The notes: a model not told the origin generated them from the sequence alone. Positions 51,794 to 61,120 are shown, counted from the stretch's first letter. The stretch: DNA of 64,000 bases from Sebaldella termitidis ATCC 33386 (GCF_000024405.1 NC_013517.1:3937989-4001988), one strand, 5' to 3'. Made by a program: numbers and translations.

Positions 51794-53911
51794 CTATATC
51801 TTTATTTTCTCCCAGCCGGACTTTATCTCCCTGTATACCTCATCACCCGAATTTTTTTCTGAGATTTTTTTATACAGATCACAGTTTTCTATGACCCTGT
51901 GTAATTCCAAAAGCCCGAATGTATGTTCCTTTTTATCACGGCTGCATAATGTGATTACACAGTTAATAAAGTGATTTTCAGGAAATTCCACCCCTTCTTT
52001 TATATAAAGAAATGACAATCCTGCTTTTCTAACTTTTTCAAGATAATTCCCGTGTCCCAATATAAAGTTCTTTTTCAAAACCATATATGTCCCGTGTTTA
52101 TAGACCATGTCTATTACACTTTCTACATATTCCCATTCTGTGTAGCCGTTATCCACCAGAATACGGCCGGATATTTCCATTGCTTCCTGCCAGTTTTTTA
52201 CACTGTTTACCACTTTTATATTTTCCTTCGGAAGGAGTTCCAGAAGATTCTTTCTGTGAGATTCCATTATTTTTTCATCCTCTGTACTGAATATCTTCTC
52301 AAGCCCTTCTGTGAGCTCTTTGCTATTTCTTACGTCACAGTTCTCCTTTATCACTTTAAGAACCTCATGCATGTAATATTCCCTGCTTGCATTTTTCCTT
52401 TTTATCCCCAGCTGTTCTATATTCTTTTTATCCTGAAGATTAGGTATGGTATTTATTGTAAGATACGGCTTATCAGGCAGCTCCTTTATTTTTACAGTGG
52501 AAAGAATTATATCCGTTTTATCCAGATTATATTTTTCCAGCTGATATACAGGAATAAGATCCGTTATCTCCACATTAAATTCCTCACTGATTATCTTTTT
52601 CAAAAGCTTTGAAGTTCCATAGCCGAGTCCGCATACAATAAGGATTCTTTTCTTTCCAAGATTATAATTTCTGTCAATTGACATTTTGAAATGTATTGTA
52701 ATAAAGGCTATTTCATCTTTATTAAGTTTTTCATCCAGATACTGTTCATATCCTGCTATTCTTTTTTCCACAATACCGAACAAAAATGGTACTTCATCTT
52801 CTACCTCCTTATAAATACTGTTTTTCAGCTTTATATTGTTTTTTATTCTGTAGGCTGCCAGCTTCATATGATAGATAAGATCATTTAACAGGATTAGATC
52901 ATTTGTCATATCTAGATTTATATCTGACGACACTTTTGATATGAGATTTTCCAGAATTTGTTTTACCTGTTTCCATGAATTATTTACATCATAATTCTTA
53001 TTTTCAATGTATATCTCTACTATTTTTATTATTTCCTGAGGTGTCAGCTTTATATCCGCTTTATTTTCCAGAATATTTATATGTGATTTTATGATTTTAT
53101 GCTCCTTTATATTTTCCAGAAATAAAACATCATCAAGATCTTCTTTAAGGTATTTCTTATTTCTTATACGAAGAATCATTAACCGCAGATAATTCATAAT
53201 ATAGTTATGCAGAACATCAGAAAATTTTTCATTCATATCTTCGTTTATTTCTTCCAGATATTCTCTAATTGCTCTTTCTGTCTGCAAATTGCTTTCCTCT
53301 TTTTCTGCTTTTGTCCCGCTGTATGAATTCAGAAATATCTGCTTCAGATTTCTTTTAAAAACATCTATTTTATCTCTCTGATCTGTACCAAAAGATTCTA
53401 AACCGCTTTCCAGAAGGATATTCAGAATCATTCTTCTTATACTGTCTTCACTGCCTTGTACCTTCAGTCCCTTTTTGGCTATCTGTACCAGCTTCAGGCC
53501 ATTTTTTCCGAGTATCAGCTTTAGTTCCCTTATGTCATTTTTTAGTGTAGACAGGCTTACTCCTATTTCATCCAGCACAGACTGTATGGTAAATGTCCCT
53601 GTTTTCAAAAGTATAAAAATAAGTACCAGTCTCTGCCTCTCATCTTTACTGAATATATAATCCTCATCTTTTATTATAAAAGTACTGTTCTCAAGTAAAA
53701 TTCTGTCCTCGCTGCCAAAAAAAAGTTCTCCTTTTGCTGTTGTTTTTATAACAGGAAGTTTTTCTTTATTCAGATAGAAATTTATATTATCCAGTTTATA
53801 TCTGATATTTCTGTCGGTGGTATTATATTTTTTCACCAGCTCTCCGGGAAATACAGATTCATTTTTTATTATTTCATTTAGAATAGAACAATCCAGATTA
53901 TTTATACTCAT
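51794..53911 (-). CDS. BglG/MtlR-type PRD transcriptional activator
   Basis: The 705-residue regulator reads as two N-terminal helix-turn-helix segments (residues 1-60, and about 100-155 with IQSVLDEIGVSLSTLKNDIR). Two PTS regulation domains follow (about 190-420, ending AFITIHFKMSIDRN). An EIIB-like domain comes next (RILIVCGLGYGTSKLLKKII, Cys near 427), then a C-terminal EIIA-like domain (with ILGHGNYLEKVRKAG). PTS phosphorylation of these parts tunes activity according to sugar supply. It is the first gene of the sgc operon here; E. coli instead has the unrelated DeoR-type sgcR. AAGGAGA lies before the ATG. Confidence 0.93.
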   Translation of the reverse strand: MSINNLDCSILNEIIKNESVFPGELVKKYNTTDRNIRYKLDNINFYLNKEKLPVIKTTAKGELFFGSEDRILLENSTFIIKDEDYIFSKDERQRLVLIFILLKTGTFTIQSVLDEIGVSLSTLKNDIRELKLILGKNGLKLVQIAKKGLKVQGSEDSIRRMILNILLESGLESFGTDQRDKIDVFKRNLKQIFLNSYSGTKAEKEESNLQTERAIREYLEEINEDMNEKFSDVLHNYIMNYLRLMILRIRNKKYLKEDLDDVLFLENIKEHKIIKSHINILENKADIKLTPQEIIKIVEIYIENKNYDVNNSWKQVKQILENLISKVSSDINLDMTNDLILLNDLIYHMKLAAYRIKNNIKLKNSIYKEVEDEVPFLFGIVEKRIAGYEQYLDEKLNKDEIAFITIHFKMSIDRNYNLGKKRILIVCGLGYGTSKLLKKIISEEFNVEITDLIPVYQLEKYNLDKTDIILSTVKIKELPDKPYLTINTIPNLQDKKNIEQLGIKRKNASREYYMHEVLKVIKENCDVRNSKELTEGLEKIFSTEDEKIMESHRKNLLELLPKENIKVVNSVKNWQEAMEISGRILVDNGYTEWEYVESVIDMVYKHGTYMVLKKNFILGHGNYLEKVRKAGLSFLYIKEGVEFPENHFINCVITLCSRDKKEHTFGLLELHRVIENCDLYKKISEKNSGDEVYREIKSGWEKIKI

Positions 53912-54414
53912 ATGTTTCTCCTTCCATGATCATTTATACCTTATTATTTTTTATTTTTAAAGTTTAAGCTTTTTCCTAAATAGAAGAAAAGATTTATCTG
54001 TTTCTGAAATTTTTTTTATATTTTTTTCAATAACAGCATATATTTGACGTCATGATTATCTGTTAAATTTTTCCATCAGAATATTTTCCCGAATTTTCGG
54101 CTGTACATTTTGATATATCAAATTTTCAGCATGTTATTTCTATATTAATTATATCTCATCTTAATAACAGCAATATTTGCCTAAAAATAAAACTACTGTT
54201 TTTTTTAGTTAAACATCAATGAATATTTTTTACGAAAAAAATAAATGTTATATATGATGGTTATACATCAGACAGTAAAATCAGAGGTTAAGCCTGATGA
54301 GAGCCAGGACCGGCATTTCAGACACAGATATTTTCTTTCAAAATATTTTTATCCGGTTGTATTCATTTTTATAATAATATATAATTTATTATAAACAAAT
54401 CAGGGAGGTATAAA
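53912..54414. other. Intergenic region between divergent sgc operon and ASCH-like gene
   Basis: About 500 bases. It must hold the sgc operon promoter (several TATAAT-like words near 54140-54160 on the minus strand). It also holds a less AT-rich, hairpin-rich block at 54255-54325 ahead of the plus-strand gene. Otherwise nothing is recognised. Confidence 0.6.
54255..54325 (+). ncRNA. Candidate structured leader of the ASCH-like gene
   Basis: Three hairpins follow one another: TGATG-GTTATA-CATCA, ATCAGAGG-TTAAG-CCTGAT (with an inner bulge) and GCC-AGGACC-GGC. The block is clearly richer in G and C than its surroundings and ends about 90 bases before the start codon. I could not match it to a known riboswitch. 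The stretch CTGATGAGA recalls a hammerhead core, but the required GAAA is absent. Confidence 0.35.
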
Positions 54415-54870
54415 ATGGTTCATTTAGTTTACTGTGACAATAAAGAAAAAGTTCTTGAGAAGATTCTTGACGGTTCAAAAACAATGATAGTCAGAGGCGC
54501 TGCCGGGAGAAAAATTCCGCACAGCAGAGTTTTTGATGATGAAATACTGTATTTTATGAAAAAAGGCAGTAAAAAAATTTCTGCCAAAGCCAGAGTTAAA
54601 AATGTCCAAAATTTTCTGAAATTAACAGATCAGGAAATAAAAGAAACTCTTGAAAAAAATCAGGACAAGCTGATGCTGTCGGAAAAACAAAAAGAGAGAT
54701 GGCATAAAAAATGTCTGTGTCTGATAGAATTTGACAATCTGGAGGAAATTACCCCTTTAGACTTTGATCATCAGGGAAATATGGATGACTGGCTGATAAT
54801 TGAAAAAATTGAAGATGTGGTAGTAGGAACGAGTATTCCTTATAACTATGAAAAATCAAAATTTAAATAA
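54415..54870 (+). CDS. ASCH-domain-like protein
   Basis: The 151-residue protein has the ASCH/PUA-like pattern KVLEKILDGSKTMIVRGAAG, then a strand region GDD-like (DDEILYFMKKGSKKISAKAR) and C-terminal strands. ASCH domains bind RNA or nucleotides. From about residue 80 the sequence is more individual (KERWHKKCLCLIEFDNLEEI). GGGAGG precedes the ATG. It is monocistronic, with a terminator behind and a candidate structured leader in front. Confidence 0.65.
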   Translation: MVHLVYCDNKEKVLEKILDGSKTMIVRGAAGRKIPHSRVFDDEILYFMKKGSKKISAKARVKNVQNFLKLTDQEIKETLEKNQDKLMLSEKQKERWHKKCLCLIEFDNLEEITPLDFDHQGNMDDWLIIEKIEDVVVGTSIPYNYEKSKFK

Positions 54871-54903
54871 ATTTATTATTTGATCTGTCTGATTTATAAA
54901 TAT

Positions 54904-54951
54904 AAAAACTGATTTGTATACTTTCAAAATGAAAGAGTGCAAATCAGTTTT
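54904..54951 (+). terminator. Terminator of the ASCH-like gene
   Basis: AAAACTGATTTG and CAAATCAGTTTT pair across an inner small hairpin (CTTTC/GAAAG) with T-rich sequence after. Confidence 0.85.
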
Positions 54952-55004
54952 ATTTTATAAAAATTAATTATATAATTTTTTATATTAATATTCTAAATTT
55001 TTAT

Positions 55005-55310
55005 CTAATCTAAAATAAGCTTTGTTCTGAACAGCGAAAAAAGATTATTGTATCTTTCCAGAGTATTTACCAGAATCTCGGCATCCTGCGGAAGATCCTT
55101 CTTTAGAATTTTATAGCCTTTAATTATTGTAACTTCCGGCAGCTGTACAAGTCCGGTAATAGCATCCCAGAAAGCATCCCAGCTCATTCCGTAAAAATGG
55201 GGAAACTCCAGTTCGGACTTCAAAAGCTTATGCAGTTCCTGAGAGTCTTTTATATTTTCCACATTAATTACAACATATTTTTTTCTTGTTCCTTCTTCTT
55301 TTACGTCCAT
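55005..55310 (-). CDS. Barstar-family ribonuclease inhibitor
   Basis: The 101-residue protein has the barstar layout: VVINVENIKDSQELHKLLKS, then FPHFYGMSWDAFWDAITGLV (the family motif FPxYYGxxxDAxWD) and a final helix ETLERYN-like (NTLERYNNLFSLF). Barstars block barnase-type RNases. No RNase toxin is visible nearby, so it may be an orphan immunity gene or have a housekeeping role. AGGAGG precedes the ATG. The gene starts about 110 bases after the membrane protein stop. Confidence 0.88.
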   Translation of the reverse strand: MDVKEEGTRKKYVVINVENIKDSQELHKLLKSELEFPHFYGMSWDAFWDAITGLVQLPEVTIIKGYKILKKDLPQDAEILVNTLERYNNLFSLFRTKLILD

Positions 55311-55417
55311 ACAAACCTCCTATCCTTATATTTTTCACAGAATTCCCGATACTAAAACTCTGCATCAATATATTTACCTCTATAATATCACAAAATTTAC
55401 GTTTTTGGTCATTTTTT

Positions 55418-56437
55418 TTATAAATCATACTGAAATTTTCCGGGTGAATTTCCGAGAATTCCTTCCAGCATATAGAAAAACTCTTCATATTCAGAAAATA
55501 CCTTATCTTTTTTTCCTGCCTTTGATACCTTGAATCCCAGAATATAAGTTTTTTTCTTTCCGTCATATCTGTATATTTTCAAATTTCTGTTTATATTCCC
55601 CACATAATAAGACGGCGGCGTGAGAGAAATCTTACTTATTTCGTTAAAATTAAAACGTTCTTCATCAAGAGATATTTCATTTGTTCTAAGCTTTATATTT
55701 TCAGGCATTTTTCTTTTTGTTCTGCCTAAACTAAATAAAACAAGCAACAAGTATATTAAAAGACATACTGCCATCCCGGCTAAGAAAAACCATGAATCCC
55801 TTTCACCGAAATAAGTCAGAAGAAAAAATAATGCCAACAGTAAAAATGATCCAAATATCAGTCCGAAATATTTTTTGAAGGCTATATTCCTGAATATTTT
55901 ATTTTTATCAAGGAAAAAGTCCTTGTTTACCTCACTCAAAATTATATTCGGAGTTTCCTTTACCGTACCCTTTGTTTCGGCATTTCCGGAATATGCTATT
56001 ATTAATGACATGAATTCATCGAAGTCTTTTTTAGTCAGAGCACAGACATACTTTTTTTCTTTTTTCCCGTCATCTGCTATCAGCTGTCTTGAAGTTCCTG
56101 TTGGTATACCGTTGTAACTGTTTCTGACTACATAAGAGGACATCACATACTTTTCATACGGTAATTCACGTGTGATTTTATCTCTTTTTTTAAATAAAAC
56201 CCCTTTATTTGTCACTATATAATCTGGTCCGTCTACAATGCGGTAAATGGATATGATCATAACAAGTACCACTAATACTGCAGATATAATTACTGATATC
56301 AGTGTTTCGAATTTTACCAGATCAGTAAAAATATAATATGATATCAGAAAAAATATAAGACCGAGAAATATCATGCCAAACACCGGCATTATCAGTCCCA
56401 ATAATGATTTATGCTTATTCTTGAAGTAATGCTCCAC
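55418..56437 (-). CDS. Membrane protein of unknown function with two TM pairs
   Basis: The 339-residue protein has two hydrophobic hairpins (about residues 15-65 and 192-243). Each is followed by a soluble strand-rich domain (VTNKGVLFKKRDKITRELPY and LRTNEISLDEERFNFNEISK), suggesting an internal duplication of a PH-like unit. It starts with GTG at 56437, seven bases after GGAGG. No family recognised. It may form an operon with the barstar gene downstream. Confidence 0.72.
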   Translation of the reverse strand: MEHYFKNKHKSLLGLIMPVFGMIFLGLIFFLISYYIFTDLVKFETLISVIISAVLVVLVMIISIYRIVDGPDYIVTNKGVLFKKRDKITRELPYEKYVMSSYVVRNSYNGIPTGTSRQLIADDGKKEKKYVCALTKKDFDEFMSLIIAYSGNAETKGTVKETPNIILSEVNKDFFLDKNKIFRNIAFKKYFGLIFGSFLLLALFFLLTYFGERDSWFFLAGMAVCLLIYLLLVLFSLGRTKRKMPENIKLRTNEISLDEERFNFNEISKISLTPPSYYVGNINRNLKIYRYDGKKKTYILGFKVSKAGKKDKVFSEYEEFFYMLEGILGNSPGKFQYDL

Positions 56438-56524
56438 TTAATCTACCTCCAATTTATTTTTTAGATATTATATCATATTTTATTCATAATATATACCAGA
56501 TATGACAATTGTACTTTTTTCCAG

Positions 56525-56561
56525 AAAAAAAAACTGTACCGAAACTACGCCGGTACAGTTT
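56525..56561 (-). terminator. Terminator of the fru operon
   Basis: AAACTGTACCG and CGGTACAGTTT are perfectly complementary, with a nine-base loop and a run of T on the minus strand. Confidence 0.9.
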
Positions 56562-56639
56562 AATAAATAATATTATACAATGTTTTATCAGTAATATTGA
56601 AAAGCTTCGGTTCTGTACCTTCAAAGCCTTATTTATTTC

Positions 56640-58544
56640 TTAATTTACTTTCTTTTTAAGAAGCCCCAGAATAACTGCAGTAATAACAGCACCTATTAAT
56701 ATAGCAAGAAGATATACCCACGCATTATTTGATAAAAATGCTACTACCAGTCCTCCATGCGGTGCAGGTATGGAAATATTAAAGAACATTGATATTGCAC
56801 CTGCCACTGCCGACCCTGCTATTGATGCCGGAAGCACTCTCAAAGGATCTCCTGCCGCGAATGGTATTGCTCCCTCAGTAATAAAGGACAATCCCATTAT
56901 ATAGTTTGTTTTTCCTGCTTCACGTTCTTCCGTATTGAATTTATTCTTAAATATAGTAGTAGCAAGAGCTATTCCTAAAGGCGGCACCATTCCTCCGGCC
57001 ATTACTGCTGCCATTATCGGTGTTCCGTATTCTCCTGCCGCAGCTGTAGCCAGCGTACCTGTGGCAAATACATAAGCCGCTTTATTTACAGGACCTCCCA
57101 TATCCACAGCCATCATTCCGCCCAGTATAATTCCCAGCAGTATTCTGCTTGTTCCGCCCATTGTCTGAAGCCAGTGTACAAGACTTTCATTTATAAATCT
57201 TACAGGCGGATTCAGTATGATTATCATCAGCACACCTGTAAGCAGCACTGTCAATAAAGGATAAAGCAGAATAGCTTTTATTCCGTTCAAACTCTTAGGC
57301 AGTCCTTTTAATGATGCAATGACCAGCTTCGTAACATAACCGGCAAGGAATCCGGCAAGCATGGCACCAAGAAACCCTGAACCTCCTGAAACTGCTAATG
57401 CTCCGCCGACAAAGCCTGCTGTAAGAGCTGGTCTTTCTCCTATACTGTATGCAATATATGCTCCCAAAATAGGAATAAACAGACCAAATGCCGCTCCCCC
57501 GATATCCATAAATAATTTCGCAATATATGTAGTACTTCCAAGAGCCGAGCTTCCAGCAGCATCTGCTGCTCCCTGTACTCCTGCCAGCTTATCAAATAAA
57601 AATGCCAGTGCTATTAATATACCTCCGCTCACTACGAAAGGCAGCATAAATGATACTCCTGTCATCAAATGCTTATAAATCCCAGTTTTCTCCTTAGATG
57701 CTCCTTTTCCGCCTGAGCTAGTTTCACCTGAACCTGCGAATACAGGCATATCTCCGGCAACAGCTCTTTGGATAAGACCTTTTGCATCACGTATAGCTTC
57801 TTTTGTTCCTGTCTGTATTACTTTTTTACCGCTGAATCTGTCTGTTTCTATTCCTCTGTCTATTGCAAGTATTACACCTTTTGCTTTTTCTATATCTTCT
57901 GCGGTAAGCTTATGCTTTACTCCGTCAGTTCCGTTAGTTTCCACTTTTATCGGCACACCCAGCTCGGCTGCTGCTTTTTTTAATGCTTCTTCTGCCATAT
58001 ACGTGTGTGCTATCCCTGTAGGACACGCTGTTGCCGCTATTATGAAATTATCACTGCTGTTATCCGCTTCTGCATTTTCTTCCAGCTTTGCACTTTCTTT
58101 TTTGTTTATTAGATCAAGTATCTCTTCCTTAGTCCCCATCTCAAGTATATTTGTTCTGAAATCTGTATCCAAAAGCATCTGAGTCAGTCTTGCCAAAGTT
58201 TCTATATGTGCATTATTGGCGTCCTCAGGTGCTGCTATCATAAAAAATATAGTTGACGGCTCCCCGTCCAATGATTCATAATCTATCCCTTTTTTGCTTC
58301 TCCCGAATGCAAGTGCAGGTTTTTTTACATATTTTGTTTTGGCATGAGGAATTGCTATTCCTTCTTCCAAAGCTGTAGAGCTTAATGCTTCCCTGTTTTT
58401 TATCTCACCCATAAATCCTTCAAGGTCGTCTATAATTCCCGTACTAAGAAACATTTCGGCAAGTTCATTGATTACATCTTCTTTGGTTACCGACTGTAAA
58501 TCCAGATTCATTCTTTCTTTAATCAGCAGTTCAGTAATTTTCAT
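56640..58544 (-). CDS. fruA: PTS fructose-specific EIIABC
   Basis: The 634-residue protein is a fusion. EIIA covers residues 1-145 (GIAIPHAKTKYV, active His67). EIIB covers about 165-265 (IIAATACPTGIAHTYMAEEA, active Cys174). EIIC covers 285-634 (many helices; LMTGVSFMLPFVVSGGILIA, GEYGTPIMAAVMAGGMVPPL and FITEGAIPFAAGDPLRVLPA). It imports fructose as fructose 1-phosphate. It is one base after the fruK stop. All active residues are intact. Confidence 0.97.
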   Translation of the reverse strand: MKITELLIKERMNLDLQSVTKEDVINELAEMFLSTGIIDDLEGFMGEIKNREALSSTALEEGIAIPHAKTKYVKKPALAFGRSKKGIDYESLDGEPSTIFFMIAAPEDANNAHIETLARLTQMLLDTDFRTNILEMGTKEEILDLINKKESAKLEENAEADNSSDNFIIAATACPTGIAHTYMAEEALKKAAAELGVPIKVETNGTDGVKHKLTAEDIEKAKGVILAIDRGIETDRFSGKKVIQTGTKEAIRDAKGLIQRAVAGDMPVFAGSGETSSGGKGASKEKTGIYKHLMTGVSFMLPFVVSGGILIALAFLFDKLAGVQGAADAAGSSALGSTTYIAKLFMDIGGAAFGLFIPILGAYIAYSIGERPALTAGFVGGALAVSGGSGFLGAMLAGFLAGYVTKLVIASLKGLPKSLNGIKAILLYPLLTVLLTGVLMIIILNPPVRFINESLVHWLQTMGGTSRILLGIILGGMMAVDMGGPVNKAAYVFATGTLATAAAGEYGTPIMAAVMAGGMVPPLGIALATTIFKNKFNTEEREAGKTNYIMGLSFITEGAIPFAAGDPLRVLPASIAGSAVAGAISMFFNISIPAPHGGLVVAFLSNNAWVYLLAILIGAVITAVILGLLKKKVN

Positions 58545-58545
58545 C

Positions 58546-59460
58546 CTATACTCCTTCCTTTTTTAGAGTAACTTCATTATAAAGTCTATATATTAAATCC
58601 TTTTCTCCCAAACCATACGAATAAGCAGTAGCAGATCCCGAAGCTACGGCAAGCCTGAAAGAATCTTCAGGTGATCTGCCTGTTTCTATTCCGGCTATAA
58701 ATCCTGCTACCATGGAATCTCCGGCTCCCACGGAATTTATAAGCTCTCCTTTAGGTGCTTCGGCAAGGTATGCCCCTTCTTTATTTACCAGCAGAGCTCC
58801 CTTACCGCCCATTGAAACTATAACATTTTTTACATTTCTTTCCAGAAAATAAGCACACTTTTTTATTATGTCGGCTGTAGTACTGAGCCTTGTCTCGAAC
58901 ATCTCTTCCAATTCGGCTATATTAGGTTTTATCAAAAAATTCCCGTTTAGATTTTCTTTTAAAAGGTTTCCTCTTGTATCCAGAACTATCTTTGTACCTT
59001 CCGGAAGCATTTCTGCAAGCTTCTTATATATATTTCTTTCAATACTTCCCGGAATACTCCCTGAAAGTATAAGAATATCATCCTTCTGCAATTTTGATAT
59101 TTTTTCAATAAGTTTTTCTTCTGCTTCCTTTGTTATTTTCGGTGACAAACCGGCTATTTCAGTCTCTTTGGAATTATTGTTTATTTTTACATTTATTCTT
59201 GTTATACCGTCCAGTTCCACAAAGTCCGATTCTATTCCCTCGTCATAAAGATTTTTTTTTATAAAGTCTCCTGTAAAGCCTGCTGTATAACCCAGAGCCT
59301 TCGATTTTATTCCCAGATTGGCAAGAAGCTTCGATACATTAATTCCCTTTCCTCCTGCTCTGATATTAACCTCTTTTGATAAATTCAGGTCTCCCTCCTG
59401 AAAACTGTCCATATATATATCATAATCCAGTGCAGGATTAAGAGTTAGTGTATATATCAT
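58546..59460 (-). CDS. fruK: 1-phosphofructokinase
   Basis: The 304-residue PfkB-family kinase converts fructose 1-phosphate to fructose 1,6-bisphosphate. It opens MIYTLTLNPALDYDIYMD, has NIRAGGKGINVSKLLANLG (substrate site) and NSVGAGDSMVAGFIAG (catalytic Asp, ATP anion hole). The start overlaps the fruR stop in TAATG, so the genes are coupled. Confidence 0.96.
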   Translation of the reverse strand: MIYTLTLNPALDYDIYMDSFQEGDLNLSKEVNIRAGGKGINVSKLLANLGIKSKALGYTAGFTGDFIKKNLYDEGIESDFVELDGITRINVKINNNSKETEIAGLSPKITKEAEEKLIEKISKLQKDDILILSGSIPGSIERNIYKKLAEMLPEGTKIVLDTRGNLLKENLNGNFLIKPNIAELEEMFETRLSTTADIIKKCAYFLERNVKNVIVSMGGKGALLVNKEGAYLAEAPKGELINSVGAGDSMVAGFIAGIETGRSPEDSFRLAVASGSATAYSYGLGEKDLIYRLYNEVTLKKEGV

Positions 59461-60197
59461 TATATTTCCTCCTTTAACATGTATTTGTTATATCTGCTGT
59501 CTGTAAAATCATCTGTTATGAGTATACAGTTTTCTACATTACCGAATTTTACACTGGATGACATGCCGAATTTTTCTTTATCCGCTAAGATATATGTTGT
59601 ATCTGATATTTCCAGTATTTTTTCTTTTAGAATAGCTTCTTTTATGTCCGGCGTCATAAGACCCTTATCGATATCCACTCCGTTTACCCCCAGAAAGCTT
59701 ATGTCAAATCTGTATTTTTCTATATTTTTCAAAGCTTCTATTCCGACTACAGCTTTAGTGGTTGGCTTTACCTCGCCGCCGATTATAATTGTCCTGATTT
59801 TACACTGTATCAATTTATCAAGATGCATTAATCCGTTAGTAACAACTGTTATGTTCTTATTTTTCAGATACTCTATCATATAATATGTAGTCGAACCGGC
59901 ATCAAGAAATATAAAATCACCCTTTTTTACAAGCCTTGCTGCCCTTTTGGCAATTTTTTTCTTTGCCTCGACATTCTCCTCAAATTTTATATTTATTTCC
60001 GGTTCAAAATTAATCTTTCTTTTGGCGACTATCCCTCCGCTGACTTTACTCAGAAGGTCTCTGCCTTCAAGCTTATTTATATCTCTTCTTATTGTCGCTA
60101 TGGAAACATTCAAAAATTCTTCTATTTCCTCATATGATAATCTACCCTTTTCCTCTAATTTTTTTAGAATTATCTCATGTCTTTCTATTTCAAACAT
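59460..60197 (-). CDS. fruR: DeoR-family fructose operon repressor
   Basis: From ATG 60197 the protein has 245 residues. It has an N-terminal DeoR winged helix (RLSYEEIEEFLNVSIATIRR then DINKLEGRDLLSKVSGG) and the DeoRC sensor domain (DFIFLDAGSTTYYMIEYLKN, VVTNGLMHL, IIIGGEVKPTT). An upstream in-frame start would run through the promoter, so I reject it. It is first in fruR-fruK-fruA and likely senses fructose 1-phosphate. Repeats at 60241-60300 are its probable operators. Confidence 0.93.
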   Translation of the reverse strand: MFEIERHEIILKKLEEKGRLSYEEIEEFLNVSIATIRRDINKLEGRDLLSKVSGGIVAKRKINFEPEINIKFEENVEAKKKIAKRAARLVKKGDFIFLDAGSTTYYMIEYLKNKNITVVTNGLMHLDKLIQCKIRTIIIGGEVKPTTKAVVGIEALKNIEKYRFDISFLGVNGVDIDKGLMTPDIKEAILKEKILEISDTTYILADKEKFGMSSSVKFGNVENCILITDDFTDSRYNKYMLKEEI

Positions 60198-60213
60198 TTT
60201 TATCACCACTTTA

Positions 60214-60241
60214 ACTATACCACATATTTTTTTAAAGTCAA
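60214..60241 (-). promoter_or_regulatory. Promoter of the fru operon
   Basis: TTGACT (60236-60241), 16 bases, TATAGT (60214-60219) on the minus strand, just before fruR. Confidence 0.75.
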
Positions 60242-60300
60242 TCATTTTTTTTCAAAAAAAATCATTTTTGATCATAAAAAATTATTTTTGATCGTGATTA
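60241..60300. repeat. Three 20-bp-phased direct repeats upstream of the fru promoter
   Basis: Copies begin at 60241 (ATCATTTTTTTTC), 60261 (ATCATTTTTGATC) and 60281 (ATTATTTTTGATC). They have an exact 20-base period, about two helical turns, so one face of the helix is marked. They abut the -35 element. DeoR-type FruR proteins commonly use such repeated sites. Confidence 0.65.
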
Positions 60301-60313
60301 ACAACTGCACCAT

Positions 60314-60353
60314 AAAAAAATACCTGATCATTGATAATTTCAATTTTCAGGTA
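60314..60353 (-). terminator. Terminator of the HAM1-like gene
   Basis: TACCTGA and TCAGGTA pair around a 19-base loop and are followed by seven T on the minus strand. Confidence 0.82.
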
Positions 60354-60377
60354 ATTCATTTATATTTTTAATTTCTT

Positions 60378-60992
60378 TTACTGCTTTATTTTTTTTAAAA
60401 CCATTTCAAAAAAATTTCTAAATCCTTCCTCATGCCCGAACGAATCCTTCTCTTCTTCCATTTCCACATAGTATTTTCCGGATTTCATATGTATGGAAAT
60501 ACTGTCCAGAGGATAACCCTCAGTTTGTATCCTATGCCGAAACGGGGACAGGATAAATCTTTCTCCCGAAATATCATCTCCGCTGTAGCTGAAAATATTT
60601 TTTTCATCTGCAATGAGACATATCGCATTACGGTATCTTGCTTTACATTTTCCGCTGAAAGTACCTGCCAGCTTTGAATAATATTCTATCATCTCATTAT
60701 CACTCATATATATTCCGTTAACTCTCCGCACATGCACCCCGGGCTGAATATTTTCATCCAGTCCCTCAATAAAGAGACCTGAATCACATGAAAAAACGGG
60801 CATTTTCAAAATTTTGTAGTAAGCCAGAGCCTTTATTTCTGCATTTTTCAAAGGATCATTCCCTGATTCATCCACATCAGGAAGAATAATACCGGTATCT
60901 GATAAACCGGTTATTTCCAGATCCAGTCCGCCTAATATCTTTCTCATATCCTCAAGCTTTGCTTTATTTTTTGTACCATATATGATTTTCAT
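60378..60992 (-). CDS. HAM1/RdgB-like non-canonical purine NTP pyrophosphatase, divergent
   Basis: The 204-residue protein has the family opening MKIIYGTKNKAKLEDMRKIL and the core DPLKNAEIKALAYYKI followed by VFSCDSGLFIEGLDENIQPG. These correspond to NTP and metal binding. The usual C-terminal SHR motif is not evident; instead the end reads KDSFGHEEGFRNFF. It could hydrolyse ITP/XTP-like nucleotides or a different NTP. Single gene, just upstream of the fru promoter but ended by its own terminator. Confidence 0.8.
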   Translation of the reverse strand: MKIIYGTKNKAKLEDMRKILGGLDLEITGLSDTGIILPDVDESGNDPLKNAEIKALAYYKILKMPVFSCDSGLFIEGLDENIQPGVHVRRVNGIYMSDNEMIEYYSKLAGTFSGKCKARYRNAICLIADEKNIFSYSGDDISGERFILSPFRHRIQTEGYPLDSISIHMKSGKYYVEMEEEKDSFGHEEGFRNFFEMVLKKIKQ

Positions 60993-61120
60993 CTGTCCAC
61001 CGCCTTATTTCCCATTATATCATAACCTGTCAAGCCATTTAAAGGAAAAATATTCTATGCCTGCTAAATTTCCAAATAAAATAACAGCAGTCGGAATATT
61101 AATATTCTTAAGCTTTTCTA

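Noticed and set aside
54290-54320. Possible hammerhead ribozyme (CTGATGAGA)
   Set aside because: The conserved GAAA and the closing stems are missing, so only a generic structured leader is claimed.
55264-55566. Minus-strand frame overlapping the membrane-protein and barstar genes
   Set aside because: It conflicts with two well-supported genes in other frames and has no family features.
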